Source: an uncultured Chitinophaga sp. (GTDB lineage: Bacteria; Bacteroidota; Bacteroidia; Chitinophagales; Chitinophagaceae). From it: a DNA stretch of 64,000 nucleotides. Numbering within the stretch: position 1 is the first letter of the stretch; each line of letters begins with the position of its first letter. The notes beneath the pieces are model-generated. The model saw nothing but the letters and a program-made list of their open reading frames with translations, had not been told where the DNA came from and did no database searches. A program made the translations under genes and the position numbers. The DNA lies in the NCBI RefSeq assembly GCF_937898475.1, contig NZ_CALEJS010000010.1:62001-126000 (forward strand), in the 5' to 3' direction. Positions 1 to 8,342 of the stretch are shown here, piece by piece.

Positions 1-517
1 GTGCAGGATAGATACGCCGCTGTACGCGTCCTATGCCGCTAATGATCTTCGCAGGGAAATATATTTCAGCAATAACAACGGCTATACCGTTTTTAAAGGT
101 GATTATAGTGGCTTGGGCGCCGCCAGGAACCTCAATATATTTACCGGCATTATTGCGGATGAAATGTACCTGGTGAAGGCAGAAAGCCTTGCAAGGGCCG
201 CTAATACCACTGCCGCCATGCAGGCTTTGAATGCGCTGCTGCTAACGCGGTGGAGAACAGGCGCTTTTGTTCCCCTCACGGCTGCAAACCCTGCAGAGGC
301 ATTACAGCAAATATTGACAGAAAGAAGAAAGGAACTGCTTTTCAGGGGCGCACGCTGGTCAGACCTGCGCCGCCTGAAAGATGACCCACAGTTTTCGGTA
401 ACGCCTGTACGTATTATTAATGGCCGGCAGTATGAGCTTGCGCCCAATAGTTCCCGCTACGCATTGCAGTTGCCACGTTCCGTGATCGAGCAAACGGGAA
501 TGCCGCAGAATCCATGA
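1..517 (+). CDS. SusD/RagB-family outer-membrane lipoprotein, C-terminal part (5' end outside window)
   Basis: The reading frame is open from the left edge, so only about the last 170 residues are present. The visible part has features of the SusD C-terminal region: a segment reading GIIADEMYLVKAESLAR, a helix in which the downstream stretch ILTERRKELLFRGARWSDLRR carries the hallmark ERR.EL...G.RW.DLRR pattern (shown here in abbreviated form), and a C-terminal segment containing ALQLPRSVIEQ near the stop. SusD proteins sit on the outer leaflet of the outer membrane and cap a SusC TonB-dependent transporter that imports glycans or peptides; the susC partner would lie left of the window. The next gene, 19 bp downstream, encodes a TlpA-type thioredoxin protein, a frequent neighbour of SusCD pairs in Chitinophaga-like genomes. 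The substrate cannot be inferred from this fragment. Confidence 0.9.
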   Translation, partial: CRIDTPLYASYAANDLRREIYFSNNNGYTVFKGDYSGLGAARNLNIFTGIIADEMYLVKAESLARAANTTAAMQALNALLLTRWRTGAFVPLTAANPAEALQQILTERRKELLFRGARWSDLRRLKDDPQFSVTPVRIINGRQYELAPNSSRYALQLPRSVIEQTGMPQNP

Positions 518-536
518 TCAGATAACCACATGTGAA

Positions 537-1802
537 ATGTTGACAGCAACCATCTTAAACCTGCAGCTCCTGTTGCAATCCATGATCCCTGTGCATCAGC
601 AGGGACTGAGCGTAGGAGATAAATGCCCCGACCTTTTTATCTCCTCCATTATCAACCACCCCAGCGGCAGCGCCCGTCTTTCAGACTTCAAAGGAAAACT
701 GGTGATACTCGATTTCTGGTCTACCTGGTGTCTTCCCTGTGTAGCCGCCCTGCCTAAAATGGAGGCGCTGCAGCAGGCTTTTGGCAACCGGGTGCTGATC
801 CTGCCCGTCACCACCCAGCAAAAGGAAATGATAGCGGCCTTCTGGAAAAATAACCGTTACACCCGGGAGCTTTCCATCCCTTCTGTGGTAGATGATACCG
901 CGCTCAGCGCCTGCTTCCCGCACGAAGGCGTACCGCATGAAGTATGGATAGATGGCAACGGCATTGTGCGCGGCATCACCACAGAGCAGTATGTGAACGC
1001 CGCCAACATTCAGCGCCTGCTAAACGGCGAAACCGTCAACTGGCCTGTTAACAGCACCAACTACGATTTCCGTTATGACGCTCCACTGTTGATGCCGGCG
1101 GATAATGGTCCAGCCACACCGGGAAGGATCTACTACTCTGCCATTACGGAATACCTGCCATCCGGAATCAGGCCTATGGCCGAATTCAGTATTGACAGCG
1201 CCCAACGTTACGTGCGGTTTTATGCGCTTAACCAGCCTGTTATTGGTCTCTATAAACAGGCTTTAAAGTACACTGATCTTTACGGGCATCACAACCGCTT
1301 TATTGTAGTAACAAAAGATTCCTCCCGTTTTTTCTACGATCCTGCAAAATACTATTACGAAGAATGGATGAGCCGCAACGCGTATACGTACGAAGCCCGT
1401 ATGCCTTTGTCTGCAACAGAGGAGGTCGTGCTGAACGCCATGCGCTCGGACCTTAACAGGTATCTCGGCTTACGGGGGCGTTTTGAAAGAAGGCGGATGC
1501 ATTGCCTGCGCCTGGTAACAAAGAAGTCCCGCCTGCTACCCCTGCGCCGCGACAATGCGCCGTTGCAGGGCAAAAGAGGCGTGCTTCTGTTCACACATAC
1601 AGATGAAATGGTGTTGTCGCTCAACCTTACGGAAGGCATACCCCCCATCATTAATGAAACGGGTATAGATGCGCCGCTGGCCTTAACGCTCGATGGCTCC
1701 CTGCTGAAAGACCTCCCGGGTCTCCGTTCCGCGCTGCAGGGGTATGGGCTGGATCTGGTGCCTGCGGTGCGTGAGCTGAAAGTGTTTGTGCTGTCCGAAT
1801 AA
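537..1802 (+). CDS. TlpA-like thioredoxin-domain protein with long C-terminal extension
   Basis: This 421-residue protein begins with a hydrophobic stretch that may act as an export signal. A TlpA/AhpC-type redoxin domain follows at about residues 25-155, with active site W64-C65-L66-P67-C68. The conserved lead-in KLVILDFWSTWC is present, and a cis-Pro-like GVPHEVWID segment lies near residue 133. The 260-residue remainder has no motif I recognise. Such proteins reduce or shuffle disulfides in the periplasm, and homologues commonly follow SusCD genes. The gene starts 19 bp after the susD stop and is probably co-transcribed with it. ATG 537 is the first start that leaves a full redoxin domain. 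Function beyond thiol chemistry is not known. Confidence 0.85.
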   Translation: MLTATILNLQLLLQSMIPVHQQGLSVGDKCPDLFISSIINHPSGSARLSDFKGKLVILDFWSTWCLPCVAALPKMEALQQAFGNRVLILPVTTQQKEMIAAFWKNNRYTRELSIPSVVDDTALSACFPHEGVPHEVWIDGNGIVRGITTEQYVNAANIQRLLNGETVNWPVNSTNYDFRYDAPLLMPADNGPATPGRIYYSAITEYLPSGIRPMAEFSIDSAQRYVRFYALNQPVIGLYKQALKYTDLYGHHNRFIVVTKDSSRFFYDPAKYYYEEWMSRNAYTYEARMPLSATEEVVLNAMRSDLNRYLGLRGRFERRRMHCLRLVTKKSRLLPLRRDNAPLQGKRGVLLFTHTDEMVLSLNLTEGIPPIINETGIDAPLALTLDGSLLKDLPGLRSALQGYGLDLVPAVRELKVFVLSE

Positions 1803-1803
1803 A

Positions 1804-1837
1804 AAAAGGCCACCTCCCTGTGTTGTGAGGTGACCTT
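1804..1837. terminator. Bidirectional intrinsic terminator between convergent genes
   Basis: Two 12-base arms (1804-1815 and 1826-1837) pair around a 10-base loop. The single irregular pair is G-U when read on the minus strand and C-A on the plus strand, and the minus-strand transcript runs into a T-rich tract at 1800-1806. It probably serves the minus-strand gene ending at 1855 and may also stop the plus-strand gene ending at 1802. Confidence 0.75.
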
Positions 1838-1854
1838 TCCTTTAGTATCTGCTT

Positions 1855-2214
1855 TTACGGTTTTTCCCTGAGCAGGTAGCCTACGGATGCACCGGAAGTA
1901 TTAAAATAAGTAACAAGCTGGTTGTCGAGAGGAGTGCCCTGTATGATCACCGGTTGCCCGCTGCTGTTCATTTCTGTCTGGATGGCGCAGAGATGAACAT
2001 TGCTGGTGCACTCTACCGGATAGCTGCCGCCCACAACAATATAATTGTTCACATTCCTTGCTTCAGTAATATTGGATGCAATATCATCCCCCCCGTCGGA
2101 ATAGAGGAACCACTGCGGGACAAAAGCGCCTTGCATATTTTTACTCGCCTTGGTATAGGTTACTGCTGCTACCGCAAGCACAACGGCTGATAAGCCAATG
2201 GTAAATTTTTTCAT
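1855..2214 (-). CDS. Small exported protein with a CX6C pair (DUF6520-like)
   Basis: This 119-residue protein has a clear signal peptide (MKKFTIGLSAVVLAVAAVTYTKA). Only two cysteines are seen, C69 and C76, in the context PVECTSNVHLCAIQ, so one exported disulfide is possible. Size, signal peptide and the paired cysteines resemble small Bacteroidota proteins annotated as DUF6520, but this match is from memory and not firm. It lies 66 bp downstream of the MauE-like gene on the same strand and faces the TlpA-like gene, so redox proteins flank it on both sides. This suggests, without proving, that it is a substrate of that machinery. Confidence 0.7.
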   Translation of the reverse strand: MKKFTIGLSAVVLAVAAVTYTKASKNMQGAFVPQWFLYSDGGDDIASNITEARNVNNYIVVGGSYPVECTSNVHLCAIQTEMNSSGQPVIIQGTPLDNQLVTYFNTSGASVGYLLREKP

Positions 2215-2280
2215 ATAACAAATGGTTTAATGATTATGCAATGCGCCTACTCTTTTATGCAGGTTTTCGGCACGGCCTGT

Positions 2281-2712
2281 TTATTGAATTGATAAGCTGC
2301 TGCGCCGCGGCTCCCGGCTTAGCAGGATTCCCCCCAAGGCGAGCAGTGTAAAAGCAATATTGAACACCAGGTGCTGTTTCCAGGTAAAGCGGCTGATCAC
2401 ACCTCCGCATGAGCAGGGCAGCGGACTGGTAAAACAAAGCATGTAAGCCAGGTAAGAAGTGAAGATCAGCATCAGCATAAATGCAGCATACAGGCCCTTG
2501 CGCCGGGTGCCTGGTATGAATAGCAGTAAGGAAACCAGTATCTGGCTCACAGGTATCAATACAGACACAAGATTTGCATAACCCGAGATCAGCGGAGAGC
2601 TGCGGAGTACCAGGCGGAAAAGCGCAATTTCACTGAGCTTGCTCAGGGCCGTGTAAAGGAATAGCAATATAAACAGGCCCCCGATAATTTCTACAATGAG
2701 TTTTCTGTACAT
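2281..2712 (-). CDS. MauE/DoxX-family redox-associated inner-membrane protein
   Basis: This 143-residue protein has about four membrane helices (roughly residues 8-25, 45-67, 73-95 and 115-132). The motif C100-S-C102-G-G follows the third helix, as in MauE-like proteins, which are thought to pass electrons or disulfides across the membrane to a thioredoxin-like MauD partner. Here the thioredoxin-like partner could be the convergent gene at 537-1802. It lies 43 bp downstream of the AraC gene and 66 bp upstream of the exported two-cysteine protein, all on the minus strand, so the three may form an operon. Family assignment is good; the role is inferred. Confidence 0.8.
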   Translation of the reverse strand: MYRKLIVEIIGGLFILLFLYTALSKLSEIALFRLVLRSSPLISGYANLVSVLIPVSQILVSLLLFIPGTRRKGLYAAFMLMLIFTSYLAYMLCFTSPLPCSCGGVISRFTWKQHLVFNIAFTLLALGGILLSREPRRSSLSIQ

Positions 2713-2755
2713 AGGAGTTCTCTAATGTTGGCTTCATTCAGGCGTTGCCGTAAAA

Positions 2756-3673
2756 CTACTGCAAAAATCCTTTTCCCACTATACTAACTCCATTAGTTCT
2801 GTGAACCCTGGGCGGATATCCGTAAAATTTTTTGAAGTCCCTGGTAAAGTTGGTAGGCATATATCCAAGTTCGGCTGCAATATCAGATACACTCTTATTG
2901 CTCTGGAGCAACAGCTGCATGCTCTTCTCCATCCGCTGTTTGTGATGGTAGTTCCACACGGTGGTCATGTAGTACTTCTTAAAGCCCTGTTTCAGTTTTG
3001 ACTGGCTGATACAGAAATTGCGGGCCAGCTGGGCCAGGTCGGGCCTGGTGTCCAGGCGGTTGCAGAGATAGGCGCGGATGGTCTCGAACAGGCGGCTGTT
3101 GGCATCTCCGCCTGCAGGGTTTTCAGTTCCCGTTTCGTCCAGCACCAATGCCTGTATCTCCAGCAGCTTGCTGTACAGCTGTATCTCTGACGTTTTTTTA
3201 TCCGGCGCAATCTGGAGCGTTTCATGAATCAGCTGGTAAAGCTTATGGCGGATAATGCCCGAAACAGGCGGCAGCGCATCGGGCCCGTCTATGCCCCAGG
3301 AAGCATATAAACCGGGATTTAACTGTATCTCATGTGTAGCATTACGCAGCTGCAACAGGTTATACTGCCCCTGGTACAACCGTTTTGACCGCGCACCATT
3401 GATGCGGCAATCCACGCTGCCCTGTAACATGCAAAAAAGTACAGGCCCCTTCTCCTCCGATGAAAGCCGCAGTTTTACAGGCCCTTTTACAAATATCCAG
3501 TGATGAGAGAGCGTGTAATTCCGGATACTGGTTTGCTGTTCAAGTATCACGGCTACAGGAGTGGAAGACAAAAGGCTTTTCGCAAAAGGGTACTGGTAGC
3601 TTCTATAGGGGATGGGTATCTCATCACCGGCACTGATCAAATGCGCCGGCACATCGGGAAAAGAGTACTTCAT
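2756..3673 (-). CDS. AraC-family transcriptional regulator
   Basis: This protein has 305 residues if it starts at ATG 3673 (MKYSFPDVPAHL). The frame is open to 3781, but that would run the gene through a terminator hairpin at 3770-3798, so the internal ATG is preferred. The last 100 residues form the double helix-turn-helix of AraC proteins: a first helix pair around DLAQLARNFCISQSKLKQGF and the second around SVSDIAAELGYMPTNFTRDF, ending in FKKFYGYPPR. The N-terminal 200 residues would sense a ligand, but the sequence does not identify it. It lies directly upstream of the MauE-like gene on the same strand and may control it. Confidence 0.88.
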   Translation of the reverse strand: MKYSFPDVPAHLISAGDEIPIPYRSYQYPFAKSLLSSTPVAVILEQQTSIRNYTLSHHWIFVKGPVKLRLSSEEKGPVLFCMLQGSVDCRINGARSKRLYQGQYNLLQLRNATHEIQLNPGLYASWGIDGPDALPPVSGIIRHKLYQLIHETLQIAPDKKTSEIQLYSKLLEIQALVLDETGTENPAGGDANSRLFETIRAYLCNRLDTRPDLAQLARNFCISQSKLKQGFKKYYMTTVWNYHHKQRMEKSMQLLLQSNKSVSDIAAELGYMPTNFTRDFKKFYGYPPRVHRTNGVSIVGKGFLQ

Positions 3674-3769
3674 GGGCTCGTAATTTTGGTTAACATGATG
3701 ATTATAAAACGGTATAATTGTTGGCAGGCCGGGTTTTCCATAACATTGGGTAATGCCTGAAATTAAAAA

Positions 3770-3798
3770 ACGCCACTGCACTTGTCTTGCAGTGGCGT
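3770..3798 (-). terminator. Intrinsic terminator of the MutS-like gene
   Basis: This is a perfect 11-bp stem (3770-3780 with 3788-3798) and a 7-base loop. On the minus strand the second arm is followed by six T. It lies 27 bp past the stop of the MutS-like gene. Confidence 0.85.
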
Positions 3799-3824
3799 TA
3801 AAAATTTTAGTAATACAAACTTGT

Positions 3825-5153
3825 CTATTTTATCTCTTTGAGCAGGTCCAGTACTTTTTCCCGCTTCAGTATCAGGTATCCTATTTTTTCTTTGGCAATA
3901 CCGTCTTTCAGCTGGTAGGTAAAATGCAGGTTGTCTGCTATCACTTCAGACTCAAAGTATTTAAACCGGATATTGGGCTCATCCTGTAAGGCTTCCGCCA
4001 GTTCGTACAGGTGCGTGGATAGTATGAACAGGCAGTTGCTGCTGCGCAGTAATCCCTGTATAACGGCCAGCGAACAGTTTTTGGCGTCTTCCACATTGGT
4101 GCCCTTGAACATCTCATCTATCAGCACCAGCCAATGTTTGCCGTTGCTGATCTTGATGATGGTGTTCTTGATGCGTTGTACTTCGCTGTAGAAATAACTT
4201 TCTCCCTTAAAGATATTATCCTGCACCTGTATGTTGCTGAAGATACCATGGAAGAAGCTGAGCCGCATCTGTTGTGCAGGTACGCCCATCCCGATGTGCG
4301 CCAGGAACACCGCTACCCCCACCGCTTTGATGAAGGTGGTTTTGCCCGCCATGTTGGCGCCTGTAAGGAAAAGAAAATGGGCGTCCGGGTCCAGGTTGAT
4401 ATCATATGATACGGGTGACTGCAGGATCATATGATACAATTGCTTTGCATGCACAAAGGGATGCGCCGTATTCTCAAACTCGGGGAACTGCAGTTTGTAG
4501 TGCTTCATTGCTTTGGCCATGGCATAATAGGCGTCCAGCTTCTGGTACAGCTCCAGCAGTTCCCAGAGATGTTTTTTCTGGCGGTTACGTACCAGGTTAT
4601 CGTAACGCAGTATCTGTATAAAGTTCAACTGCTCCGGCGCTGTGATCGTTAACAGATCAGCAAGCTCCCGCTGGCGTAACAGGTGCTGCGCTCTGTCCAG
4701 CAATTGTTTCAGCACCAGCGGAGTTTCGTCTGAATTGAATGATTGTACCAGCGACAGGAAACCTTTTACAAGGTTCAGCAGCTGTGTGAAAGAGAATTTG
4801 ATGAAACCGTAATCAGGTGCATAAATGGTTTTGGTGATCACTGCATTGAACAGTAATCCCGGGCCGGCGGTATTGGAGATAGGAGAGATCTGCGCTTCCA
4901 GGTAGTTCTCCATCACCACTATGGTACCGTTGGTGATGATCTCTGGCCAGGCGGCTTCCTTCTCTAAAATGTATCGTAACGCATCCTGTCTTTGCTGAAT
5001 GGCGGCAATATTCTGTAACGGCGCGCTGAACAGCTGACGGAGGTATTCTCTCCCTCCTGCAGTAGTGGTAAAATCCAGCCGGTGAAATAAGGAATACTCC
5101 TCTTCCCGGTTAAAGATAGATAGGTCGTAATAGGTTGTCTTGTCCAGCTCCAT
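3825..5153 (-). CDS. MutS-related ATPase lacking the mismatch-recognition domain
   Basis: This 442-residue protein has the C-terminal MutS ATPase: Walker A G265-ANMAGKT-272, Walker B in WLVLIDEMFKGTN (341-353) and the STH signature at 379-381. The N-terminal 250 residues are helical and correspond to the lever/core region. The mismatch-reading domain I and connector domain of true MutS (about 850 residues) are absent, and no Smr nuclease domain is present as in MutS2. Short MutS-like proteins of this kind are common in Bacteroidota and their function is unknown. DNA-structure binding is plausible, classical mismatch repair is not. Confidence 0.88.
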   Translation of the reverse strand: MELDKTTYYDLSIFNREEEYSLFHRLDFTTTAGGREYLRQLFSAPLQNIAAIQQRQDALRYILEKEAAWPEIITNGTIVVMENYLEAQISPISNTAGPGLLFNAVITKTIYAPDYGFIKFSFTQLLNLVKGFLSLVQSFNSDETPLVLKQLLDRAQHLLRQRELADLLTITAPEQLNFIQILRYDNLVRNRQKKHLWELLELYQKLDAYYAMAKAMKHYKLQFPEFENTAHPFVHAKQLYHMILQSPVSYDINLDPDAHFLFLTGANMAGKTTFIKAVGVAVFLAHIGMGVPAQQMRLSFFHGIFSNIQVQDNIFKGESYFYSEVQRIKNTIIKISNGKHWLVLIDEMFKGTNVEDAKNCSLAVIQGLLRSSNCLFILSTHLYELAEALQDEPNIRFKYFESEVIADNLHFTYQLKDGIAKEKIGYLILKREKVLDLLKEIK

Positions 5154-5155
5154 TT

Positions 5156-5337
5156 GTTAGTTATTAGTTGTCAGTTATCCGTTGTCACCAGGTAGTTGTC
5201 AGATTGACGCAAAACACTTATTTGTTATATGTACAGATGCAGTATACTGCAAATTCCATAATACTGACCCCGTTTATTTGTTACAAAAGATATAAAATAA
5301 TTCCGTTTCTGTTCACTGACAACTGATAACCGGCAAC
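5156..5337. repeat. Intergenic inverted word repeat (GTTGTCAGTTATC type)
   Basis: The spacer between the MutS-like and dihydroorotase genes starts with runs of the word GTTGTCAGTTATC (5165-5202) and ends with the reverse complement forms (5310-5337), so a long imperfect hairpin is possible. The middle is AT-rich and has no gene. It is one of a set of similarly built spacers in this window. Confidence 0.6.
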
Positions 5338-6684
5338 TCAGCACCTGAACAATAAGCGCTGACCCTGCCTGCTTTCATTAAAGACGCCGTTCTGCCAGGC
5401 CAGGTGGCCGTTTACAAAAGTATGGGTAATGGCTGCCGGGAAGGTATGCTCTTCAAAGGGACTCCAGTTACATTTATAGAAGATATTGTCTTTGTCTATG
5501 GTTGAGGCCTGCTGCAGGTCAACGATCACACAGTCTGCAAAATACCCTTCGCGCAGGTAACCTCTTTCACTGATGCGGAAACATTCCGCAGGCGCATGGC
5601 ACATTTTCTCTACCATTTTTTCCAGCGTAATATTATCCTTGCTTACATGTTCCAGCATCATCAGCAGGCTGTGCTGCACTAATGGAACGCCGGAGGGCGC
5701 CTGCAGGTAGGGCTGTTGTTTTTCTTCCCAGGTATGCGGGGCGTGATCGGTGGCGATGATATCCAGCCGGTCGTCCAGCAGTCCATTCCACAGTGCATGT
5801 TTGTTATGTTCCGCTTTAATGGCGGGATTGCATTTGATCAGGTTACCGTAGCGCACATAATCATCAGCGGTAAAGTAAAGATGATGCACACATACCTCTG
5901 CGGTTATACGTTTTTCGGCCAGCGGCAGCATATTGCTGAACAGCTGCAGTTCTTTTTCTGTGGAGATATGCAGGATGTGCAGGCGGGAATTATGTTTCTG
6001 TGCAAACTGTATGGCCACCAGGGAAGACTCAAAGCAGGCTTCTTCATTACGGATCAGCGGATGATCGGCCGCGGTGAGGTGGTCTTCTCCCTTTTCCGTT
6101 TTAAAGCGGGCCATGTTCTCACGGATGATCTTTTCATCTTCACAGTGTGTGGCAATCAGCAATTCGCTTTCAGAGAAGATCTTTTCGAGGGTAAGGTAAT
6201 TGTCCACCAGCATGTTGCCGGTAGAAGAGCCCATGAATATCTTAACACCGCACACGCGGTCTTTTTTATCGTTCGTTTTCAGCACCTCTTCAGCATTGTC
6301 GTTGGCCACGCCCATAAAGAAAGAGTAATTGGCCAGTGAGTGAGCACGGGCGATCTCATATTTTTCTTCCAGCCTTTCCTGCGTAATTGCCTCGGGTTTG
6401 GTGTTGGGCATTTCCATGAAGCTGGTCACCCCACCTGCCACTGCTGCACGCGCTTCGGTATAGATGGTGGCTTTATGAGTAAGGCCGGGCTCGCGGAAGT
6501 GCACCTGGTCGTCTATTACGCCGGGCAGCAGGTGTTTACCCTCACCGTTGATCTCAGTGTAATTGCCTTCAATGCTGATCTGCGGAGCTATCTTTTCAAT
6601 GCGGTCGTTGCGGATCCATACGTCCTGTACGGTAGTCTTTCCTTCATTCACCACCGCAATATTTCTGATGAGGTAATTTTGCAT
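5338..6684 (-). CDS. pyrC: Dihydroorotase
   Basis: This 448-residue amidohydrolase cyclises carbamoyl aspartate to dihydroorotate in pyrimidine synthesis. Family marks are the metal-site segment DDQVHFREPG (58-67), MEMPNT (90-95), the candidate carboxylated lysine K148 in GVKIFMGSSTG, H180 in ATHCED, LHILHIS near 235 and ATDHAPH near 310. The usual DxHxH metal motif reads D-Q-V-H, so the first histidine is a glutamine (Q60). I believe this variant is shared by other Bacteroidota enzymes, but could not check. A TAnnTTTG promoter core lies 5 bp before the ATG, so the mRNA may be leaderless. Confidence 0.92.
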   Translation of the reverse strand: MQNYLIRNIAVVNEGKTTVQDVWIRNDRIEKIAPQISIEGNYTEINGEGKHLLPGVIDDQVHFREPGLTHKATIYTEARAAVAGGVTSFMEMPNTKPEAITQERLEEKYEIARAHSLANYSFFMGVANDNAEEVLKTNDKKDRVCGVKIFMGSSTGNMLVDNYLTLEKIFSESELLIATHCEDEKIIRENMARFKTEKGEDHLTAADHPLIRNEEACFESSLVAIQFAQKHNSRLHILHISTEKELQLFSNMLPLAEKRITAEVCVHHLYFTADDYVRYGNLIKCNPAIKAEHNKHALWNGLLDDRLDIIATDHAPHTWEEKQQPYLQAPSGVPLVQHSLLMMLEHVSKDNITLEKMVEKMCHAPAECFRISERGYLREGYFADCVIVDLQQASTIDKDNIFYKCNWSPFEEHTFPAAITHTFVNGHLAWQNGVFNESRQGQRLLFRC

Positions 6685-6688
6685 GGAG

Positions 6689-6696
6689 CAAAGATA
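6689..6696 (-). promoter_or_regulatory. Candidate promoter -7 box for pyrC
   Basis: On the minus strand this reads TATCTTTG, an exact fit to the Bacteroidota TAnnTTTG box. No good TTTG box is seen 19-21 bases upstream. The closeness to the start codon implies a very short or absent leader. Confidence 0.4.
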
Positions 6697-6709
6697 GACA
6701 ATTGGGAAA

Positions 6710-6774
6710 AGCTATTAGCTGTTAGCCAAAGCCATTATATCCGCTTTAATGCCAACAGCTGACAGCCAGCAGCT
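6710..6774. repeat. Intergenic inverted word repeat (GCTGTTAGC type)
   Basis: Words of the form AGCTATTAGCTGTTAGCC (6710-6727) face GCCAACAGCTGACAGCC (6751-6767) across a short loop between porT and pyrC. It is likely a hairpin, perhaps a terminator for porT, but it has no T tract. Confidence 0.55.
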
Positions 6775-6780
6775 AGTTGC

Positions 6781-7491
6781 TTATCCTTCTAAATGTATCG
6801 AAAACACGATCATCCGTGACTGCAGTTTTTCGATCACATTGGAGTAGCGCAGGTTGGGATCTTTTACGTGTACATTGCCAAAGCCATTGCTGACTTTGAA
6901 CTCTGGAGAGAAGATGAAGCTCTGGAAATAGAATTCAAAGCCGGCGCCCAGCTCATAGCCGTAGTCGCCCGTTCTTACTTTCACCAGCTGGTCATCGCGA
7001 CGGGAACGGGCGTTGGCGGCCAGGTCATAGTCATATTTCAGTCCGGCGATCGTGTATACCCGCATGTTACCAATGCGGTCAGATTTGAATTTTATCTGTA
7101 TGGGAAAGCTCAGCAGGATGGATTCGATCTTTTTATCGGTTTCCGGTTTTTCCTGGTAGTTTTCGCGGTAGTAAAGATTCTTGGAAGCAAACACCAGCTG
7201 CGGGTTAAAGCGCAGGTCAAAATACTGGCTTAAACGGGCGTTAGCCAAAAGTCCGAGGTTAAAGCCTACGGTTTTCAGCGGCTCTACCACCATAATGGAA
7301 TCCTGTTTAAGGAATACCGGCGCCTGGTGCAGTTTAAAAGCAGATTGATTGGCAGCCAGCGTTATACCGAAGTAGTAGGGTTTGGCGTCATGTTCCAGCA
7401 TATTCATCATTTGCTGGGCGTGAGCCGTTGCAGGCTTCCATAGGATCGTCAATAGGGATAAGGTTAGCGCGTTGCGCAATAAATTGAACAT
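6781..7491 (-). CDS. porT: Type IX secretion system outer-membrane protein PorT (SprT)
   Basis: This is an outer-membrane beta-barrel protein of about 236 residues required for the Bacteroidota type IX secretion system and gliding. It has a signal peptide ending ATAHAQ, then alternating barrel strands with typical PorT segments such as YYFGITLAANQSAFKL, FDLRFNPQLVFASKNLYY, KIESILLSFPIQIKFKS and YELGAGFEFYFQSFIFSPEFK. The start is ambiguous: ATG 7491 gives a standard signal peptide, ATG 7515 adds eight residues. Either way the start overlaps the ubiE 3' end, so the two are translationally linked. The ubiE-porT-engB neighbourhood supports the assignment; I recall the same linkage in other members of the phylum. 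Confidence 0.85.
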   Translation of the reverse strand: MFNLLRNALTLSLLTILWKPATAHAQQMMNMLEHDAKPYYFGITLAANQSAFKLHQAPVFLKQDSIMVVEPLKTVGFNLGLLANARLSQYFDLRFNPQLVFASKNLYYRENYQEKPETDKKIESILLSFPIQIKFKSDRIGNMRVYTIAGLKYDYDLAANARSRRDDQLVKVRTGDYGYELGAGFEFYFQSFIFSPEFKVSNGFGNVHVKDPNLRYSNVIEKLQSRMIVFSIHLEG

Positions 7492-8198
7492 ATGCCGAAA
7501 GTGAGCGTTTTGCATGTAACCGACTGGAAACCAGTATTAGTTAAAATATTACACATTACCGGTCCCTGTGGGAAAGCCTTTACTGAATCCGGCAGATAGC
7601 TGTAGGCCGCCTGGCTTTTTGCAATCCATTTTCCTAACAGGGGGGTTATATAACGAAAATACAAATTATATAATTGTTTAATGGGAAAAACTGTTGGGTT
7701 AGAGAACTCCAGTATCACCAGTTTCCCACCCGGTTTTAACACCCGCCGCATCTCAGACAACCCTTTTTCCAGGTGCTCAAAATTCCGGACGCCAAAGGCA
7801 ACCGTTATCGCATCAAACGTCTGGTCAGGAAAACTTATTGTTTCACTGTCGCCTGTCTGCAGGGTAATTTTATTGCCAAGCCCCAGCTTTTCGATCTTTT
7901 TGCGGCCGATAGCCAGCATGCCTTCAGAAATGTCGATACCAATAATACTGTCGGGTTGCAGGAGGCGGTTGGCCATGATGGCAAAATCACCGGTGCCGGT
8001 GGCCACATCCAGCATTTGTTTGGGTTGGAGGGTTTTCAGTTGTTTTAGTGCTTTTTTACGCCAGATCACATCAATGCCCAGCGACATGAAATGATTCAGG
8101 AAATCATAGCGGAAAGCGATATTATTGAACATGTCCGCTATTTGCTCCTTCTTACTTAATTTTGACTCCGCGTAGGGAACTACCTTTTTGTCCGACAT
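7464..8198 (-). CDS. ubiE: Demethylmenaquinone/ubiquinone C-methyltransferase
   Basis: This 244-residue SAM-dependent methyltransferase carries out the last methylation of menaquinone synthesis. It has the N-terminal MFNNIAFRYDFLNHFMSLGID signature (around residues 23-43, abbreviated), SAM motif DVATGTGDF at 64-72, and VAFGVRNFEHLEKGL and RVLKPGGKLVILEFS downstream. The frame is open to 8255, but MSDKKVVPYAES at 8198 is the family-like start. The 3' end overlaps porT by 28 bp (or 52 bp with the longer PorT start), and the enzyme ends normally (TFGICSIYCATR). Confidence 0.92.
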   Translation of the reverse strand: MSDKKVVPYAESKLSKKEQIADMFNNIAFRYDFLNHFMSLGIDVIWRKKALKQLKTLQPKQMLDVATGTGDFAIMANRLLQPDSIIGIDISEGMLAIGRKKIEKLGLGNKITLQTGDSETISFPDQTFDAITVAFGVRNFEHLEKGLSEMRRVLKPGGKLVILEFSNPTVFPIKQLYNLYFRYITPLLGKWIAKSQAAYSYLPDSVKAFPQGPVMCNILTNTGFQSVTCKTLTFGICSIYCATR

Positions 8199-8342
8199 AA
8201 GGGGCAAAGTTAGGTAAGCCGTTGAAATTAATAATGAATAATTAATAATTAACATGCCCGGCGCACGGGTGTGCTTTAAGTGGCACAGGTGCTAAAAGCG
8301 TTATTAATTGTTAATTGTCAGAACAGTAAAATTGTAACATCA

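Noticed and set aside
3673..3781. A longer N-terminus for the AraC regulator (start at 3781)
   Set aside because: It would run through the terminator hairpin at 3770-3798 and adds a leader unlike AraC proteins.
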